From: Pseudomonas sp. PSE14
Lineage (GTDB): Bacteria > Pseudomonadota > Gammaproteobacteria > Pseudomonadales > Pseudomonadaceae
Direction: 5' to 3'
DNA: 64,000 bases
NCBI RefSeq assembly: GCF_029203285.1
Contig: NZ_CP115669.1
Location: 3,100,001 to 3,164,000, forward strand
In this document: positions 53,325 to 64,000 of the stretch, one piece after another
Position numbering within the stretch: position 1 is the first letter of the stretch
Layout of the letters: every line of letters starts with the position of its first letter
Program-made: the position numbers and the translations under genes
The notes under the pieces: model-generated
Databases searched by the model: none
What the model saw: only the letters and a program-made list of their open reading frames with translations
What the model was told of the DNA's origin: nothing

Positions 53325-54296
53325 TCAGCGAACCTGGGCGCGGGCGTGGAAGATGAAGCCGATGCTGTTCATCAGCAGTTGCGCGGCGAGGATCGAGGTG
53401 ACACCGGCGGGGTCATAGGCCGGCGCGACTTCCACCAGGTCCATGCCGACGATGCGGCCGTGGCTGCGCTTGGCCAGCGCCTGGATGATTTCCAGCACCT
53501 CGTAGTACTGGAAGCCGCCGTGGCTGGGGGTGCCGGTGCCCGGCGCGATGGACGGGTCGAAGCCATCGATGTCGATGGTGATGTAGTAGTTGCGGTCCTG
53601 GGGGATCATGTCCACCACTGCGTCGCAGCCCAGGCGGCGTACATCGCGCACCGAGAGGATCTGCGAGCCGGCGTCGCGGGCGGCGTCGTAGTCGGCGCGG
53701 TTGGACGAGGACACGTTGCGGATGCCCATCTGGGTCATGCCGACGATATGGTCCATCTCCGAGGCGCGGCGCAGCGGGTTGCCGTGGCCGAAGCGCACGC
53801 CGTGGCGCTCGTCGACGAAGTCCAGGTGCGCATCGAAGTGCACGATGTGGATCGGGCCGCGCCCTTCGAAGGCCTTGATCACCGGCGCGTGGATCGAGTG
53901 GTCGCCGCCCAGCACCACCGGCATGGCGCCGGACGCGAGGATCTGCCGTACGGCGGATTCGATATTGGCGTTACTGGTTTCCATGTCGGTGTGCACGATG
54001 TCGGCATCGCCCACGTCCACCATGCGCACCTGGTCTTCGGTCAGGTAGGTGGCGTCGTCTTCGTGGTCATAGGCGCCGGAGTGGCCGAAGGAGAACAGCG
54101 TGGATGCCTCGCGGATGCCCCGCGGTCCGAAGCGGGCGCCGGAGCGCCACTGGGTGCCCATGTCGTTCGGTGCGCCGAGGATGGCGACGTCGGCGTCGAT
54201 GGCGTTCCAGTCGGTGCAGATGGGCGACTTGGCGAACGTGCAGTGCCCGACGAAGGGCAGGTTCAGACGGCCGGATTCATAACCGTGCTTTGCCAT
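53325..54296 (-). CDS. Ureohydrolase (agmatinase/guanidinobutyrase family)
   Basis: 323 residues. Mn-binding motifs: VVLGGDHSIHAPV, HIVHFDAHLDFVDE and ITIDIDGFDPSIAPGTGTPSHGG, all complete, so an active binuclear Mn enzyme. The N-terminal WRSGARFGPRGIREAS is common to the SpeB branch. It releases urea from a guanidino compound (agmatine, 4-guanidinobutyrate, 3-guanidinopropionate or guanidine); which one cannot be told by eye. ATG 54296 chosen by homology. First gene of the four-gene operon. Confidence 0.9.
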   Translation of the reverse strand: MAKHGYESGRLNLPFVGHCTFAKSPICTDWNAIDADVAILGAPNDMGTQWRSGARFGPRGIREASTLFSFGHSGAYDHEDDATYLTEDQVRMVDVGDADIVHTDMETSNANIESAVRQILASGAMPVVLGGDHSIHAPVIKAFEGRGPIHIVHFDAHLDFVDERHGVRFGHGNPLRRASEMDHIVGMTQMGIRNVSSSNRADYDAARDAGSQILSVRDVRRLGCDAVVDMIPQDRNYYITIDIDGFDPSIAPGTGTPSHGGFQYYEVLEIIQALAKRSHGRIVGMDLVEVAPAYDPAGVTSILAAQLLMNSIGFIFHARAQVR

Positions 54297-54667
54297 GTTC
54301 TTGCTTCTCCAGTTCTTGTTCTTGGCGGGAGGCGTGCCGACGGGTCGACCGCCGTTGGATCGACTATGGGCGCGGATAGGTGATGGAAAAATGCGCAAGT
54401 TCAGATACTCACATCGGCTATCCCGAAGTTTTCGCAACAGCCCTTCCCTATTCCTCGCGCCCGCGCGCGCCCCTCTACGGCAGCGCTTTCAGCCTGTCTT
54501 TCCGCTCACCGAAGCCAGCACCGGGCGCATGTTTCAGTAATATTCCGGCGATACCGCAGCGGCGTCTGGCGTTGCGCCCCGCCGGGGCGCCGGTTTACCT
54601 TGGCAAAAACAATTCGATCCAGGGCTCATATCAGCTTCTGCGATGTGAAACCGGACGGGAGGCCTGC
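54297..54667. promoter_or_regulatory. Divergent ureohydrolase/LysR control region
   Basis: 371 bp between divergent starts; the open frame that crosses it has no LysR character before 54668. The LysR box and both promoters should lie here. GGGAGG at 54657-54662 is the ribosome site that fixes the GTG start of the LysR gene. Confidence 0.5.
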
Positions 54668-55582
54668 GTGATCCAGCTGCACGACGTCGACCTGAAGCTC
54701 CTCAGGGTGTTCGCCACCATCGTCCGCTGCGGCGGCTTTTCCGCCGCCCAGGCCGCGCTCAATGCCGGCCAGTCGACCATCAGCGAGCAGATGACGCACC
54801 TGGAGACGCGCCTGGGGGTCAAGCTCTGCCAGCGCGGCCGCAGCGGCTTCCGCCTCACCGAGCAGGGCGTCGCCATCCACGAGGCCACCCAGCGCCTGCT
54901 GTCCGCCGTGGAGGGTTTCTGCATGGACGCCGACGTGCTCAAGCAGCACATCAGCGGCAAGCTCAACCTCGGCATCATCGACTCCACCCTGACCGACCCC
55001 GACTCGCCGCTGCCGCGCACCACCCAGCGCTTCGTCTCGCGCGGCCACGATGCCCACCTGAACGTCTACATCGGCGCCCCGGCGGAACTGGAGGAGCGCG
55101 TGCTGGACGGCCGACTGCACCTGGCCATTGGGCACTTCCCGCTGCGCGTGCCGGGGCTCTCCTACCTGCCGCTGTACCAGGAAGCCCTGGGCCTCTACTG
55201 CGGCCGCCGCCACCCGCTGTTCGCCAGCCAGGAGAAGAACGGCCGCCTGCTGGAGGAAGTCCGCGCCTGCCGCATCGTCGCGCGCGGCTACATGCAGCAG
55301 TACGATCTGGAACAGCTGGGCGTGAGCAAGGCGGCGGCGACGGTGGAGAACATCGAGGCGGCGGCGATCCTGATCATTTCCGGTGCCTACATCGGCTTTC
55401 TTCCGGCACACTTCGCCGAACAGTGGGTGAAGACCGGCGAGATGCGCCGCCTGGGCGCCAGCGCGCTGAACCTGATGTCGCCGTTCGACGCCATCACCCG
55501 CCGGGGCGTGGCGCCGCCGCCGATCCTGCGCGCCTTCCTCGAAGACCTGGCGGCCTCCTCGCGCCAGAGCGGCCACGCCTGA
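54668..55582 (+). CDS. LysR-family regulator (GTG start)
   Basis: 304 residues. HTH: LHDVDLKLLRVFATIVRCGG, SAAQAALNAGQSTISEQMTHLETRL; the effector domain follows (LNLGIIDSTL to IGFLPAHFAEQW). No ATG fits the family start; GTG 54668 has GGGAGG five bases upstream and gives a normal length. It likely controls the divergent ureohydrolase operon. gcsR begins 35 bp after its stop. Confidence 0.9.
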   Translation: MIQLHDVDLKLLRVFATIVRCGGFSAAQAALNAGQSTISEQMTHLETRLGVKLCQRGRSGFRLTEQGVAIHEATQRLLSAVEGFCMDADVLKQHISGKLNLGIIDSTLTDPDSPLPRTTQRFVSRGHDAHLNVYIGAPAELEERVLDGRLHLAIGHFPLRVPGLSYLPLYQEALGLYCGRRHPLFASQEKNGRLLEEVRACRIVARGYMQQYDLEQLGVSKAAATVENIEAAAILIISGAYIGFLPAHFAEQWVKTGEMRRLGASALNLMSPFDAITRRGVAPPPILRAFLEDLAASSRQSGHA

Positions 55583-55617
55583 CCCCACACCCGATTCAGC
55601 CTTTCGCAGGACCCTAA

Positions 55618-57135
<1,518 letters not shown>

Positions 57136-57146
57136 GCCCGCGCCAA

Positions 57147-57171
57147 GCGCTCAAGGACGGGCCTTGAGCGC
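57147..57171 (+). terminator. Hairpin terminator after gcsR
   Basis: GCGCTCAAGG/CCTTGAGCGC, a perfect 10-bp stem with a 5-nt loop, 12 bp after the gcsR stop and 3 bp before the first upstream activator site. Confidence 0.65.
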
Positions 57172-57174
57172 GAT

Positions 57175-57293
57175 CGTATTGATTTCAATACATCGTATCG
57201 TTTTCCATACAAAAGCATCTCCACCACGCCCGGCGCGGCCTATCTGCCGGGCGCTGGAGGCCGATCACGACAAGTCGTATCGAATTCAATACA
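57175..57293 (+). promoter_or_regulatory. Three upstream activator sites for GcsR
   Basis: Site 1 (57175-57192) CGTATTGATTTCAATACA, site 2 (57194-57211) CGTATCGTTTTCCATACA, site 3 (57276-57293) CGTATCGAATTCAATACA. Site 1 is a perfect 7-2-7 palindrome. Sites 1 and 2 lie 19 bp apart; site 3 is 63-65 bp before the -24 element. Three sites also precede the PAO1 operon, where the recalled motif is TGTAAC-N4-GTTCCG, which differs from these. Confidence 0.8.
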
Positions 57294-57357
57294 GAAACAT
57301 CATCCAGATCACCCTCAATTACGCATAACTTATTGATTTATAAATAAAATATAAAAC

Positions 57358-57373
57358 TGGCATCCGCCTTGCT
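57358..57373 (+). promoter_or_regulatory. Sigma-54 promoter of the gcv operon
   Basis: TGGCATCCGCCTTGCT has GG and GC exactly ten bases apart (57359-57360 and 57371-57372), matching the -24/-12 consensus. An AT-rich stretch precedes it. The start of gcvH follows 90 bp on. Confidence 0.9.
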
Positions 57374-57463
57374 CTTTCCTCCTCGACACCGCTCGTTACC
57401 CGACACGAGCCCATCCCAAAGCCCGCCCGAAGAAGCGGCGAGTCTGACCCCCGAGGAGTTCCC

Positions 57464-57835
57464 ATGAGCCAAGTGCGCTTTACCGTCGAACACGAATGGC
57501 TGCGTCTGGATGCCGATGGCCTGATCACTGTCGGCATCACCCACCATGCCCAGGAAGCCCTCGGCGACGTGGTCTTCGTGCAACTGCCCGAGCCGGGCAC
57601 CTACGACGCCGGCCACGAAGTGGCGACCCTGGAATCGGTGAAAGCGGCCAGCAACATCCTCATGCCGCTGGACGGCGAAGTGGTGGAAGTGAACACCACC
57701 CTCGAAGGCACCCCGGAGCTGGTCAACGAAGACGCGCAGAACGGCGGCTGGTTCTTCCGCATGCGCCCCAGCGACGCCGGCCAGTTCGACGCGCTGCTCG
57801 ACGAAGCCGCCTACCAGCAACTGATCAGCGCCTGA
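57464..57835 (+). CDS. gcvH: Glycine cleavage system H protein
   Basis: 123 residues, slightly short of the typical 125-130. [34 protein letters not shown], and the lipoylated Lys in [21 protein letters not shown]. It shuttles the aminomethyl group between P, T and L proteins. First gene of the sigma-54 operon (the gcvH2 copy). AGGAG precedes ATG. Confidence 0.96.
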   Translation: MSQVRFTVEHEWLRLDADGLITVGITHHAQEALGDVVFVQLPEPGTYDAGHEVATLESVKAASNILMPLDGEVVEVNTTLEGTPELVNEDAQNGGWFFRMRPSDAGQFDALLDEAAYQQLISA

Positions 57836-57845
57836 GGAACCCACC

Positions 57846-60719
<2,874 letters not shown>

Positions 60720-60781
60720 AGCCGCACGGCGCGCCCGGCGGTGGCCGGGCGCGCCTCACCCGACATTCGTGAGGTAACCCC

Positions 60782-62035
<1,254 letters not shown>

Positions 62036-62046
62036 GATTGGCCTGA

Positions 62047-62169
62047 CCTGTAGGAGCGAGCTTGTGACCCACAGGGATGTGGGGAATGCCGTTATCCGTA
62101 GGGAACGGATTCGGCCTCGCGAACGGCCTCGCAGCGGGACTGGTTCGCGAGCAAGCTCGCTCCTACAGG
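62047..62169. repeat. Pseudomonas REP-type inverted repeat
   Basis: CCTGTAGGAGCGAGCTTG (62047-62064) and the complementary CAAGCTCGCTCCTACAGG (62152-62169) enclose about 85 bp, the well-known Pseudomonas REP arrangement with GGTTCGCGAGCAAGCTCGC on the right arm. It lies between glyA and sdaA in the same operon. Confidence 0.9.
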
Positions 62170-62206
62170 TAAAGCGCAGCGATCCGAGACTTCTGGAGCC
62201 TCCCCC

Positions 62207-63583
<1,377 letters not shown>

Positions 63584-63634
63584 CCCGGCCGCGCGCCCAC
63601 TGACAGTCCGTACGATTTGGAACCGGAGCCCGAC

Positions 63635-64000
63635 ATGACCACCGAAACCCTCGCACACACCCCGCTGCACGCCCTGCACCTGGAACTCGGCGCCCGCATG
63701 GTGCCCTTCGCCGGCTATTCCATGCCGGTGCAATACCCCCTCGGCGTGCTCAAGGAGCACCTGCACACCCGCGAGCAGGCCGGCCTGTTCGACGTCTCGC
63801 ACATGGGCCAGATCATCCTGCGTGGCGAAGACGCCGCGTTGGCCCTGGAAAGCCTGGTGCCAGTCGACATCATCGGCCTGCCCGTCGGCCTGCAACGCTA
63901 CGCGCTGTTCACCGATGCCGAGGGCGGCATCCTCGACGACCTGATGGTGGCCAATGCCGGCGACCACCTGTTCCTGGTGGTCAACGCCGCCTGCAAGCAG
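63635..64000 (+). CDS. gcvT: Aminomethyltransferase (T protein), 5' part only
   Basis: The first 122 codons are in the window; the gene is cut by the right edge. TPLHALHLELGARMVPFAGYSMPVQY, and FDVSHMGQIILRG are the GcvT N-terminus and folate-domain start. It moves the methylene group from GcvH to tetrahydrofolate. It starts 51 bp after sdaA with CCGGAG upstream. Confidence 0.95.
   Translation, partial: MTTETLAHTPLHALHLELGARMVPFAGYSMPVQYPLGVLKEHLHTREQAGLFDVSHMGQIILRGEDAALALESLVPVDIIGLPVGLQRYALFTDAEGGILDDLMVANAGDHLFLVVNAACKQ

Overview
The window is GC-rich, densely coded DNA with the codon style and gene content of a Pseudomonas chromosome. Supporting evidence is the glycine-cleavage set gcsR | gcvH2-gcvP2-glyA2-sdaA-gcvT in the order known from P. 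aeruginosa, a ferulate/coumarate cluster (ech-vdh-fcs with thiolase, OprD-type porin and MarR regulator), and a Pseudomonas-type REP element. Species cannot be fixed from the sequence; the P. aeruginosa/nitroreducens/citronellolis side of the genus is my guess. No rRNA, tRNA, CRISPR array or intact prophage was seen. Mobile DNA is limited to an IS3-like remnant and REP-type palindromes.

Layout. 1-5.5 kb: a two-gene signalling operon, an HD-GYP response regulator followed by a very large hybrid histidine kinase that runs off the left edge. 5.7-9.2 kb: SRPBCC protein, aldo/keto reductase, and a LysR regulator divergent from an SDR. 9.4-14.9 kb: a tightly coupled six-gene minus-strand operon (dkgB-like AKR, luciferase-like monooxygenase, Old Yellow Enzyme, periplasmic cyclase-fold hydrolase, MoaF-like protein, MFS exporter) that looks like an uncharacterised redox/detoxification or catabolic unit. 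15-17.6 kb: ArsR/AHSA1 pair, HxlR regulator divergent from a carboxymuconolactone-decarboxylase-like gene with two palindromic operators, a REP-like stem-loop that abuts a gene remnant, and a GFA-fold protein. 17.7-21.7 kb: a flavin amine oxidase whose sequence is circularly permuted, two SDRs and a divergent LysR gene.

21.8-30.7 kb is the hydroxycinnamate (ferulate/p-coumarate) locus: MarR regulator, AAHS transporter, porin and thiolase on +, feruloyl-CoA synthetase, vanillin dehydrogenase and feruloyl-CoA hydratase/lyase on -. The same 15-bp palindrome GTTA-N7-TAAC stands before the regulator, the transporter operon and ech, so one operator family appears to tie the three units together. 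31.2-32.8 kb: a 56-residue exported peptide and two lipoproteins. 33.2-39.3 kb: gfa followed by the NAD-dependent molybdenum formate dehydrogenase fdsG-B-A-D (no fdsC in the operon), a formaldehyde/formate oxidation module.

39.4-48.4 kb: cupin, IS3 remnant, an AIDA-type autotransporter divergent from an unusual pseudo-receiver/LuxR/PAS regulator, yiaW/yiaV-like membrane pair, a VIT-like membrane protein and a MarC protein. 48.4-54.3 kb: a ureohydrolase-aldehyde dehydrogenase-NCS1 permease-GMC alcohol dehydrogenase catabolic operon with a divergent LysR gene (GTG start). 55.6-64 kb: gcsR and the glycine/serine operon it controls, with three tandem upstream palindromes and a clear sigma-54 promoter; gcvT is cut by the right edge.
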